Assembly (NCBI GenBank): GCA_016875925.1
Contig: VGOO01000004.1
Span: 1 to 34,281, forward strand
Source: Chloroflexota bacterium
GTDB taxonomy: Bacteria > Chloroflexota > Dehalococcoidia > GIF9 > UBA5629
Length of the DNA: 34,281 nt
Reading direction: 5' to 3'
This document shows, piece after piece, positions 1-10,095 of this stretch. The number at the start of each line of letters is the position of its first letter. The stretch's first letter is position 1. The notes below the pieces were generated by a model. The model saw only the letters and a program-made list of their open reading frames with translations. It was not told where the DNA came from and ran no database searches. The translations under genes were made by a program, and so were the position numbers.

Positions 1-87
1 GGGCTCAAGCTTGGCCATGTTCTGCCAGTGATTGATGGCATAGACCTCAATAAGGAGCCTAGACGTGAGCCGGTGGAGGCGGTGTAA
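1..87 (+). CDS. C-terminal fragment of a small protein upstream of HicA (probable HicB-type antitoxin), truncated by window edge
   Basis: Open frame 1 from the window edge reads GLKLGHVLPVIDGIDLNKEPRREPVEAV* and overlaps the start of the HicA-like ORF by 23 nt; identity inferred mainly from position. Confidence 0.4.
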   Translation, partial: GLKLGHVLPVIDGIDLNKEPRREPVEAV

Positions 88-298
88 GCGCCGGGACTTT
101 GTTAACCGCCTCAAGAAATTGGGCTTTATAGGACCCTATTCCGGAACGAAACACCAGTTCATGGTCTGTGGGCAGCATCGGCTGGCCATCCCTTCCAATT
201 CTGAATACTCAGTACCTCAACTACGGATAATGCTGCAGGAAGTGGAGCAAATACTGGGCCGCCACATATCTGCTGAGGATTGGGAGTGCCTAAAATAG
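65..298 (+). CDS. hicA: HicA-family mRNA interferase-like toxin (YcfA family)
   Basis: 77 aa; RRDFVNRLKKLGF...GTKHQFM...RLAIPSNSEYSVPQLRIMLQEV matches the HicA dsRBD-like pattern with the conserved His after G-[ST]-K/H. Confidence 0.75.
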   Translation: MSRWRRCKRRDFVNRLKKLGFIGPYSGTKHQFMVCGQHRLAIPSNSEYSVPQLRIMLQEVEQILGRHISAEDWECLK

Positions 299-302
299 CC
301 TG

Positions 303-818
303 TTGGAGGTTAATGCGATGAAATACCGATATCTCGTTCTAGTGGCAACCATACTGCTGGGATTGATACTGCTTACAGGATGCACGGCAGGGCAAGGAGC
401 CAAGAACGGCGATACAGTTCAGGTTCACTACACAGGGAAACTGGCTGACGGCACTGCTTTTGATTCGTCGCTCGGGCTTGAGCCTTTAGAGTTTACTTTG
501 GGTGCAGGCCAGATGATTCCCGGATTTGAAAAAGCTGTGCGGGGAATGGAAGTGGGGGAAAAGAAAACCGTCACCATTCCGGCAAAGGATGCCTATGGCA
601 TCCGTAATGACAACTGGGTAGAAGAAGTGCCAATTGAAGCGCTTCCCAGCGGCTTTGAGCCAGAGGTTGGTAGCCAATTGCAGAAAATATTCTCCAGTGG
701 TCAGGCCCGCATATATACCGTCACAAAAGTCACCGAAACCACAGTTATCCTGGATGCCAATCACCACCTTGCTGGCAAGGACCTGACATTCGAAATTGAA
801 CTGGTGGCAATAAAATAG
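303..818 (+). CDS. FKBP-type peptidyl-prolyl cis-trans isomerase, predicted lipoprotein
   Basis: Signal peptide and lipobox LLTGC; VQVHYTGKLADGTAFDSSLG...PLEFTLGAGQMIPGFEKAVRGMEVGEKKTVTIP is a typical FKBP core. Confidence 0.93.
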   Translation: MEVNAMKYRYLVLVATILLGLILLTGCTAGQGAKNGDTVQVHYTGKLADGTAFDSSLGLEPLEFTLGAGQMIPGFEKAVRGMEVGEKKTVTIPAKDAYGIRNDNWVEEVPIEALPSGFEPEVGSQLQKIFSSGQARIYTVTKVTETTVILDANHHLAGKDLTFEIELVAIK

Positions 819-858
819 ACTGCCCGGCGTGGTAGGTCACAGTTTGCACGACTGCTTG

Positions 859-2127
859 CTACCTTGATGTGTGGGAAGTCCTTGACAGCAGCATTTCCAT
901 GAATGGGTTGACCCGCTCTTCGAACTGGGCAATGGAGAAATTTCTGGGGTCCATGTGGTCAGCTTCAATGATGACCGAGGGTATGCCGAGTTCCTCCAGT
1001 AGCGCACGCTCTATGTCCATCTGCCCCAGGGTGATGGGAAGACAGGACTTGTTGGAGTGCAAAATGGCGCCGTCTATAGAGTAGTCGCGGCAGGCGCGCA
1101 GGACCATCTCCTTCCTCCTCTTCATCGAGACACAGGATACCATGGGATATGACATGAGCGATTTCATAGCCAGGGCTTCGATGGGCTTGTCCACATCCAG
1201 CCGGATTGACCAGGCTGCCGAGTATGTTTCCGCTACGACAACGCCCCCAAACCTCTCAAAGTAGTTGAACAGCCCCAGGTTGTACCACAGGGGGATATTG
1301 TCCCAGTACAGGCGAACCTTCTCATCGGCGATTACTCCGATTCCCTTTTCGGCACGTTCCCGCACCTCGTCCCTGACCCTGGTGAGGTAATCCACGGCAA
1401 TCTGAGTGCCCTGCCTGGTTACCATGACGAACATGAGGCCAATCTCGGCAGCCGAGAGGGGGGTGGGTTTGTGCCGCCGGTATGACATAATCTCGTCCCA
1501 CAGTGCACAGGCTTGGTCAGAAAGGTGGACTGCCTCTTTTAGTCGGTCGTGGTCCAGCTTTCTTCCAGTCACCTCGGTGAGGAAGTCGATGATGCGGTTT
1601 ATCTCGCTGATTGCGTAGTCAATGTGATAGCGCTGGATGTTCTCGATGGGAACCTGGGGCAGGTCGGCCTTGAAGACCTTTGCCTCCGGGAACCGCCTAG
1701 CGATGTACTGGAAGTTCTTCATGGTTGGGATACAGCCACCGCCGGGGAGAAAAACCATATCTGGCTCGGGCAACCCACCGAGTGGCACTCCTTCGACTCC
1801 CATCAATCCGTGAATGTAGCCCACGTTATTTCGCATGTAGCCGCAGAGGTCCCGGGAAAAGCCCATTTCCTCGGCGGTCTGGAAATTCTTGTCGATTAAA
1901 CCGAAGGCGGCGCAGACCGGCGACCAGTTCTCGGGAAAGGCAGGCATCAGGTCCATGGCATAGAAAATCTCGATGAGGCCGTTCATCGGCGGCATCCAGC
2001 CTATGGGCTTGCCAGCTTGCTTTGCCTGGTGGCCTTCCAGGTAGAAATCGGCAACTATCTGCCGCAATTCCCTGGCTGTTGCCAGTCTCTTGGTTGATTT
2101 CTGTGTCTTTTCCATCCTATACCCCAA
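859..2127 (-). CDS. 2-hydroxyacyl-CoA dehydratase / benzoyl-CoA reductase family subunit (HgdB/BcrB-like)
   Basis: 422 aa; family-like segments GWMPPMNGLIEIFYAMDLMP, GGGCIPTMKNFQ, HSNKSCLPITLGQMDIERALLEELGIPSVIIEADHMDPRN. Confidence 0.85.
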   Translation of the reverse strand: MGYRMEKTQKSTKRLATARELRQIVADFYLEGHQAKQAGKPIGWMPPMNGLIEIFYAMDLMPAFPENWSPVCAAFGLIDKNFQTAEEMGFSRDLCGYMRNNVGYIHGLMGVEGVPLGGLPEPDMVFLPGGGCIPTMKNFQYIARRFPEAKVFKADLPQVPIENIQRYHIDYAISEINRIIDFLTEVTGRKLDHDRLKEAVHLSDQACALWDEIMSYRRHKPTPLSAAEIGLMFVMVTRQGTQIAVDYLTRVRDEVRERAEKGIGVIADEKVRLYWDNIPLWYNLGLFNYFERFGGVVVAETYSAAWSIRLDVDKPIEALAMKSLMSYPMVSCVSMKRRKEMVLRACRDYSIDGAILHSNKSCLPITLGQMDIERALLEELGIPSVIIEADHMDPRNFSIAQFEERVNPFMEMLLSRTSHTSR

Positions 2128-3226
2128 TCATCTCGAAAAATGCCTCGAACCTGGTCTTCAATTGTCCTCTGTTGCTGACTGTCTCATCTGTCTCAACCTG
2201 CAGCACCGGGATGCCGTCCTTTTTCAGTTCATCGGCGAGGGCGGGGTAGTCTGCCAGGTGCGGAGTGCAGAATCTCTGGAACAAAAATATGGCACCCGCT
2301 GCTCCCGACTGCTTTATCAGTTCCTTAACATGGTTGACCCTGTCTCCGATGACCGACCGGCTGGGGCAGGGAAAGCGGTGCATGTAACGGTCGATGAGAC
2401 GCTCCGTGGGGTCAGCGCCGACACCATCAGCAGGGTAGCAGAAGCGGTAGCCGTTGCAGAGGTCATCCGCAACAACCTTGCCGCCTGCCGATTCAATCAG
2501 GTCGAAGACTGTCGTGTCCTCAAGGAGACTGCCAGATACGATGACCGGTATGCCGATGTTCCTTGTGTTTTCTTCGCCGAGGGCGCTGATGAGGTTATGG
2601 AGGTGCTTGAGATATACATCGGGAGGCAATGAGAAACCAGCCTCGGCTACCGTATAGAATTCACCTGCCGAAAGCGCCAGGCGGTTCTGGAAACGGAGCT
2701 GATGCAGATGAAGCAGGCAGTTCCGTATATCCCGGTAGAGGTCCAGGGAACGCTCCAGCGAGTCTGCATCGGTTTTTCCGCCGTATGAAGCCAGTTTCTG
2801 GATGAGTTCGGTGAGCGTCTGGCGGTAGAAGGATATGGCGCTCTCAGTCGTATTATATGGTAGAGGCACAGAATGGAACAGCCCTGGACCGGCGTTTTCC
2901 TCCCAGATGTTGATAATGCCGCATGGCGTATCGCAGGTGTAGCCCTGGATGATGCCGGAGAGATACTTATACTCGCCCCGTAGCGCCCTCTCCAGGGAAG
3001 TCCGCATATAGGGACAGACAAAGTCGGGGACTAAGGTGCTGGCTAGCTTAATCGGCGTTGCGCCGCCGTAAATCCTCACCGGCAGAAACCCTGCCGCGTG
3101 AATCAGCTCTATTGGGGTATAGGTGCAGAACCAGCCGAAGACCTTTTGCTTCTCCGCATATTGCCGGAGCCGCTCGGCCCTTTCCTGAACAGCATCCACA
3201 AAGGGGCTTAAATCGATGGGTGACAT
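2117..3226 (-). CDS. 2-hydroxyacyl-CoA dehydratase / benzoyl-CoA reductase family second subunit
   Basis: 369 aa; KVFGWFCTYTPIELIHAAGFLPVRIYGG, Cys-containing CDTPCGI, SGAAGAIFLFQRFCTPHLADYPALADELKKDGIPVLQVETDE; overlaps the partner gene by 11 nt. Confidence 0.85.
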   Translation of the reverse strand: MSPIDLSPFVDAVQERAERLRQYAEKQKVFGWFCTYTPIELIHAAGFLPVRIYGGATPIKLASTLVPDFVCPYMRTSLERALRGEYKYLSGIIQGYTCDTPCGIINIWEENAGPGLFHSVPLPYNTTESAISFYRQTLTELIQKLASYGGKTDADSLERSLDLYRDIRNCLLHLHQLRFQNRLALSAGEFYTVAEAGFSLPPDVYLKHLHNLISALGEENTRNIGIPVIVSGSLLEDTTVFDLIESAGGKVVADDLCNGYRFCYPADGVGADPTERLIDRYMHRFPCPSRSVIGDRVNHVKELIKQSGAAGAIFLFQRFCTPHLADYPALADELKKDGIPVLQVETDETVSNRGQLKTRFEAFFEMIGV

Positions 3227-3348
3227 TTATTCTCTATATGTGTCTTTTTTACCTGAGTAGAAAATCGTGTTCTTAACCATTTTTCACTGCCATGCTTCTC
3301 CCGCAGCTTCGGTTCGCAAAGACAGAGGGGATTTCTTCAACAGCCTCA

Positions 3349-3582
3349 TTACCTTCGTCCAATAGCTCGCAGAAAGTCGGCTTCACTGATCTTGACCTGT
3401 TTAAGAACGTCAGAGAGCAGATACGGGCTTACGTCCTTGGCAGGATGGACCGGAATCGCAGCCCTGCGACAATCTCCGTGGTGGAATATGGCGTGGCTAC
3501 CTTTTTACCTCACCTTCTCGAATCCGAGTGCTCGTAGTCCTTTGGTCACCTCTCTGGCTTTTAGTGGAGGTAGCTTGGTCAT
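3349..3582 (-). pseudogene. hicA toxin pseudogene with an in-frame stop
   Basis: Reverse-complement frame from 3582: MTKLPPLKAREVTKGLRALGFEKVR*KGSHAIFHHGDCRRAAIPVHPAKDVSPYLLSDVLKQVKISEADFLRAIGRR*. The internal TAA is at 3505-3507; the frame stays open and HicA-like on both sides. Confidence 0.8.
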
Positions 3583-3791
3583 ACCGCAATCTTGACTCTA
3601 TCAACACCGATTTCATCCGGTATTTCCTCTCCACGTTCCCTGCGGTATTCGAGACAAAGCTCCACCACCTCCTTGATATTAGCCAAGCACTCCTGATATG
3701 ACTCACCCTGAGCATGGGCTTCAGGAATAAGCGGGCAACTAGCTATGTAGAATCTATCAGGCGCTTTTCGTATCACAACCGTGTATTCCAT
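3579..3791 (-). CDS. hicB: HicB-family antitoxin
   Basis: MEYTVVIRKAPDRFYIASCPLIPEAHAQGESYQECLANIKEVVELCLEYRRERGEEIP matches the HicB/UPF0150 fold; ATGA overlap with the hicA pseudogene. ORF track start 3812 is TTG; ATG at 3791 preferred. Confidence 0.85.
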   Translation of the reverse strand: MEYTVVIRKAPDRFYIASCPLIPEAHAQGESYQECLANIKEVVELCLEYRRERGEEIPDEIGVDRVKIAV

Positions 3792-3811
3792 GAACCTTTC
3801 CTCTATCAGCA

Positions 3812-3845
3812 ATTATAGCACAGTGCTCGAGGCTGCGGCCTCGAG
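3812..3845 (-). promoter_or_regulatory. Putative hicB promoter/operator: TATAAT (-10) and an 8-bp-stem palindrome overlapping the -35 region
   Basis: Minus-strand TATAAT at 3817-3812; CTCGAGGC-TGCG-GCCTCGAG at 3826-3845. Confidence 0.45.
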
Positions 3846-3867
3846 GTAGGTTCTCTGAAGCGGATTT

Positions 3868-3933
3868 AGTTAAACTTGTTCATAGCCGCTGTTATGCCCT
3901 CGGTGAGGATGGCTTCCACAGCTTTGGGGGCGT
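3868..3933 (-). pseudogene. Duplicated, diverged 3'-end fragment of pth
   Basis: Reads ...APKAVEAILTEGITAAMNKFN* against intact pth ...AAEAIESILTEGVITAMNKFN*. 21 nt (AGTTAAACTTGTTCATAGCCG) are identical to 5028-5048; about 52/63 nt identical over 3868-3930. Confidence 0.85.
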
Positions 3934-4021
3934 GTCTATTCGGCAGTCTCTATCACCCCTACCCAATTGTGCTATGGGAATTTACATCGAGGAATAGGTA
4001 ATTTAAACAGAAGACTTGGAG

Positions 4022-5014
4022 CTATTCCACTGGATGTTCTTTGAAGAATTGCCAGATTACTTCGCTGGCATTGAATTCACGGGATGTCCTGCCGATTATC
4101 GATTCAGGCAGGTACTGTAATCCGCCGGGCCAGGTGTGCCCGCCACCTTCTATGGCGTAAAGGACCACTTCAGCGCCATGCCGGCAACCGCCGTAGCTTT
4201 CCTTCCGCACTTTGGTGCCGTCGGCAGGGTCTTTGTCCTGCACTTGTGTAATCGCTGGCGATAAAGCGCACCGGTTCTTCCCAACCCAGAACTTGACCGT
4301 GTCCGCTACGGAAAGGACTTCGCCAAGCTTTGCTCTCCCAAAACGTATATCGCCGCCACCCCAAGGCACTAGTGGATCGTCCGTTCCGTTGATTATCAGG
4401 ACCGACACCGGCCTCGATGGCTCCCAGGCTGAGGCCATGTTTACCGGTATGTTGCTGGCAACGGGACAAATAGCTGCTATCTTCTGGGATAATTCGCAAC
4501 CGAGGCGATGCGACATCATGCCACCATTTGATATGCCAGTCACGTAAATCCTCTTGGCGTCAATATTTAGCTCATCCGAAAGGCGGTCTACCAGGGCAGA
4601 TATGAATCCAACATCATCGATGTTTTCAACCTGGGTACGGTATCGTTGTATTCCCCTGCCATCATTCCAGTGGTTTTCGACGCCATTAGGATAGACAACG
4701 ATGAAGTTCTCTCTATCTGCAATAGCATTGAAGCCGGTAAGTTTGACCATGCCCTTGCCTGTACCCCCGCCACCATGCAGCACAACGACTAAAGGGGTTG
4801 GCCTGCTCTGGTCATAGGAGTTGCCTATATGGATGGTGTAGCTACGTTTCAGCCCTGCCCAGATGATTGATGCCGAATAATCATGGTCTGCCGACCCGGA
4901 ATAGCTGATAGTGGCTGCACAGCCAATACTCTGGAAGATAGAGAGCAGCATAAGAAGCAGGATAACCAAGAAGGATAATCTTCCGGTGTTCATGGTTTTG
5001 CTTAACATGGACAA
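4022..5014 (-). CDS. Secreted PHB-depolymerase/LpqC-like esterase (alpha/beta hydrolase)
   Basis: N-terminal signal/TM segment; PLVVVLHGGGGTGKGMVKLTGFNAIADRENFIVVYPNG, nucleophile elbow GISNGG, GGGHTWPGG. Confidence 0.88.
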   Translation of the reverse strand: MSMLSKTMNTGRLSFLVILLLMLLSIFQSIGCAATISYSGSADHDYSASIIWAGLKRSYTIHIGNSYDQSRPTPLVVVLHGGGGTGKGMVKLTGFNAIADRENFIVVYPNGVENHWNDGRGIQRYRTQVENIDDVGFISALVDRLSDELNIDAKRIYVTGISNGGMMSHRLGCELSQKIAAICPVASNIPVNMASAWEPSRPVSVLIINGTDDPLVPWGGGDIRFGRAKLGEVLSVADTVKFWVGKNRCALSPAITQVQDKDPADGTKVRKESYGGCRHGAEVVLYAIEGGGHTWPGGLQYLPESIIGRTSREFNASEVIWQFFKEHPVE

Positions 5015-5025
5015 TGCCTTGTTCC

Positions 5026-5706
5026 TCAGTTAAACTTGTTCATAGCCGTAATCACGCCCTCGGTGAGGATGGATTCTATGGCTTCGGCGGCTTGGTGGAC
5101 TACCGGCCTGATGACCTGCTCTTCATAAGTGGTGAAGTCGCTGAGCACGTGGTTAATAATAGCATCCTCGTCGGTGAGAGGTGTTCCGTTTTCGGTGGTG
5201 GGGCGGCCGATGCCCACCTTGATGCGGCAGAAGTCCTCGCTGCCTATAGCAGCAATTATGGAGTTCATGCCCTTGTGTCCACCCGAACTGCCGCTCTCCC
5301 GAATTCTCATCTTGCCCAACGGCAGGTCGAGGTCATCGTAAATCACTATCAGGTCGCCAACCTCGGCCTTGTGGCGGAACATGAGCTGACTGACGGCAAG
5401 CCCGCTGCGGTTGACGAAGGTTCGAGGCTTAGCCAACACGCATTCCACTCCCATAATTTTGCCTGTGCCCACCTGTGACTGGCAGCGATAGATGCTCATG
5501 ATTATGGAATGGCGCCTTGCCAGGTGGTTTACGCAGCGGAAACCGACGTTGTGGCGATTAAATGCATATTCCTTGCCCGGGTTGCCCAACCCGACGATGA
5601 GCTTAACCAATCCGCCGCTCTTGCCGCTGGCCACTTCCAGAGGCATCGGGATGGTAAATCCTTCGGGAGGAGCTTCGGCCTTTTCCATGGCTTGGTCGTT
5701 CGGCAT
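5026..5706 (-). CDS. pth: Peptidyl-tRNA hydrolase
   Basis: KLIVGLGNPGKEYAFNRHNVGFRCVNHLARRH, KPRTFVNRSGLAV, VIYDDLDLPLGKMRIRESGSSGGHKGMNSI. True start may lie downstream of 5706. Confidence 0.95.
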   Translation of the reverse strand: MPNDQAMEKAEAPPEGFTIPMPLEVASGKSGGLVKLIVGLGNPGKEYAFNRHNVGFRCVNHLARRHSIIMSIYRCQSQVGTGKIMGVECVLAKPRTFVNRSGLAVSQLMFRHKAEVGDLIVIYDDLDLPLGKMRIRESGSSGGHKGMNSIIAAIGSEDFCRIKVGIGRPTTENGTPLTDEDAIINHVLSDFTTYEEQVIRPVVHQAAEAIESILTEGVITAMNKFN

Positions 5707-5719
5707 CAGCGATAGCTCC

Positions 5720-8124
<2,405 letters not shown>

Positions 8125-8125
8125 G

Positions 8126-10081
8126 ATGGCACTGCCAGGATATGCCGGGAATATCCTTCATGTTGACCTCACCAGCGGCAAAATCAGGAAGCAGTCGCTG
8201 GATGTTGATTTGGCGCACACTTACATTGGCGGTGCTGGCATCAACAATAAACTGGCCTATGACCTGATATCCCCAGATGTGGAGCCGCTCTCTCCGCAAA
8301 ATGCTATCATTATTGGCACGGGGCCTTTTAATGGCACCATGATACCCGGCTCGTCCGAGGTTATGGTCATCCACAAAGCGCCGCTAAACGGTGCTTTTCC
8401 CCATACCAACGGCGGTGGCTATTTCAGCCATTTTCTGAAATCCTCTGGCTATGACCATGTAGTGATCAGCGGTCGCTCCTCTAAGCCGGTGTACCTCAAA
8501 ATACATGATGACAGTGTGGAGCTTTGTCCTGCTGCGGGCCTTTGGGGCAGGGATGTGTTTGAGACTACAGACGAACTGCGCAAGAGACACGAACCCTGTA
8601 GCGTGGTGCCGATTGGCCAGGCGGGCGAAAACCTGGTCAATATCTCGGTGACGCAGATAGACAAGGGAGGGACTCTAGGCTCTACCGGACTCTGCGCCGT
8701 GATGGGCTCCAAGAATCTCAAGGCTATAGTGGCTATGATGGGGACTAGGAGTATCACCGTGGCGCATCCCAGGCGGTTGCGCAAGGCGGTGGACGAGCTT
8801 TGGGGCAGGATAAAGGAATACCACCTGCGGGGGGATTTACTGAAGGGCGGCGCCTTTGCCATGACCGCAAGCTGGGCAATTCCGGTGCTGGCAAAGAACT
8901 CATCAATTCTTGTGCCCTTCCCGCCGGAAATTAAAGAGTTGCAGGATGAGATTTACAAGCTGCACCAGAAGAGCCGCAAAAAGGTGGCTTGTATCACCTG
9001 TCCCATGTGCGACAAGGACCGCATCGATTTACTGGAAAAGGGTGTGACTACCTACGATACGGCGATATTTGCTGCCTCAGCCATCATGACTGCTTCAACT
9101 GCTTACGGACATCGCGCAGGAGGTTCGCCCTTAGACAGGTATGCCGATGCCTTGCATTTCTTTGATGTTACCAATCGCTATGGCATCGATAGAGTTTATA
9201 GCCTGCAGGGCTTGGTGGACTTCGTGGTCACGCTGTACGAAGATGGCATTATCACCAAAGAGGACACCGGCGGTATAGTGCTGGACAGGAGCATGGACAC
9301 CCTGCTGAAGCTGGCAGAGATGGTAGCCTTCAGGAAAGACTTTGGCGATGTCCTGGCTGATGGCATCGTGGTCGCTGCCTGCAGGATTGGCAAGGGCGTG
9401 GAGAAATATGTCCAGAATGTAATCAAAGGACAGTTTCTCTTTGGCGACCCCCGGATGACCGGCTTAGGCCCAATGCAGTTTGAGATGATGGTGTATCCGG
9501 GCCGGCCGCTGGGAGTTGCAGCAGCCATGGGTGCCCCCTCGTATAGCCCTGGCTGGCCTGTCAAGGAACTGCTGAAACAGGCCAACCGCTGCGGAATGCC
9601 GGAGGAGGACATCAAGCGCATCTATAGCGAGGACTCGTTTAACGTGGGGCGGATGGCCAAGCATGGCGAGGACTTTTTCAACCTGTTCAACATGTTCGGA
9701 CAGTGTCATCGGCTCTACATCTCGCGTTTTTACAGCATGGATATCTTCGCCGATCTGTACTCGGCTGTGACCGGCGTGGAGGTAACGCCTGCTGACCTCA
9801 AGAAGACCAGCGAGCGTGTTTGGAATTTGTGGAAGGTGCTCAACTGTAAAGCTGGCTTCGACCGCAAGGCTGATGAGCCACCCGATATCTGGTTCCAGCC
9901 TCTAAAAGCGCCTGACAAGGAGTATACGCTGAAGGACTACTTCCTTAAGAAAGAGCTGACACGGCAGGATGTGAACGGGATGCTGGACGACTACTACGAC
10001 GAGCACGGCTGGGACACCAAGACCAGCCGTCCCACTGAGAAGAAGCTAAAAGAGCTGGGGCTGGGAAATCTGGTTTCATAG
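8126..10081 (+). CDS. Aldehyde ferredoxin oxidoreductase family (tungsten pterin) enzyme
   Basis: YAGNILHVDLTSGKI, YIGGAGINNKLAYDLISPDVEPLSPQNAIIIGTGPFNGT, GSSEVMVIHKAPLNG, GSTGLCAVMGSKNLKAI: typical AOR N-terminal domain. Confidence 0.94.
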   Translation: MALPGYAGNILHVDLTSGKIRKQSLDVDLAHTYIGGAGINNKLAYDLISPDVEPLSPQNAIIIGTGPFNGTMIPGSSEVMVIHKAPLNGAFPHTNGGGYFSHFLKSSGYDHVVISGRSSKPVYLKIHDDSVELCPAAGLWGRDVFETTDELRKRHEPCSVVPIGQAGENLVNISVTQIDKGGTLGSTGLCAVMGSKNLKAIVAMMGTRSITVAHPRRLRKAVDELWGRIKEYHLRGDLLKGGAFAMTASWAIPVLAKNSSILVPFPPEIKELQDEIYKLHQKSRKKVACITCPMCDKDRIDLLEKGVTTYDTAIFAASAIMTASTAYGHRAGGSPLDRYADALHFFDVTNRYGIDRVYSLQGLVDFVVTLYEDGIITKEDTGGIVLDRSMDTLLKLAEMVAFRKDFGDVLADGIVVAACRIGKGVEKYVQNVIKGQFLFGDPRMTGLGPMQFEMMVYPGRPLGVAAAMGAPSYSPGWPVKELLKQANRCGMPEEDIKRIYSEDSFNVGRMAKHGEDFFNLFNMFGQCHRLYISRFYSMDIFADLYSAVTGVEVTPADLKKTSERVWNLWKVLNCKAGFDRKADEPPDIWFQPLKAPDKEYTLKDYFLKKELTRQDVNGMLDDYYDEHGWDTKTSRPTEKKLKELGLGNLVS

Positions 10082-10095
10082 GTCGCCTCTAACTC

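Noticed and set aside
486-767. Minus-strand ORF inside the FKBP gene
   Set aside because: Antisense shadow of a convincing FKBP CDS; no recognisable motifs.
1549-2632. Plus-strand ORFs (e.g. 1549..1899, 2090..2632) opposite the dehydratase subunits
   Set aside because: Mirror ORFs of GC-rich coding DNA; the minus-strand proteins have clear family motifs.
3497-3715. Minus-strand ORF of 72 aa overlapping hicB/hicA
   Set aside because: Wrong frame relative to the HicB and HicA pseudogene frames; no motifs.
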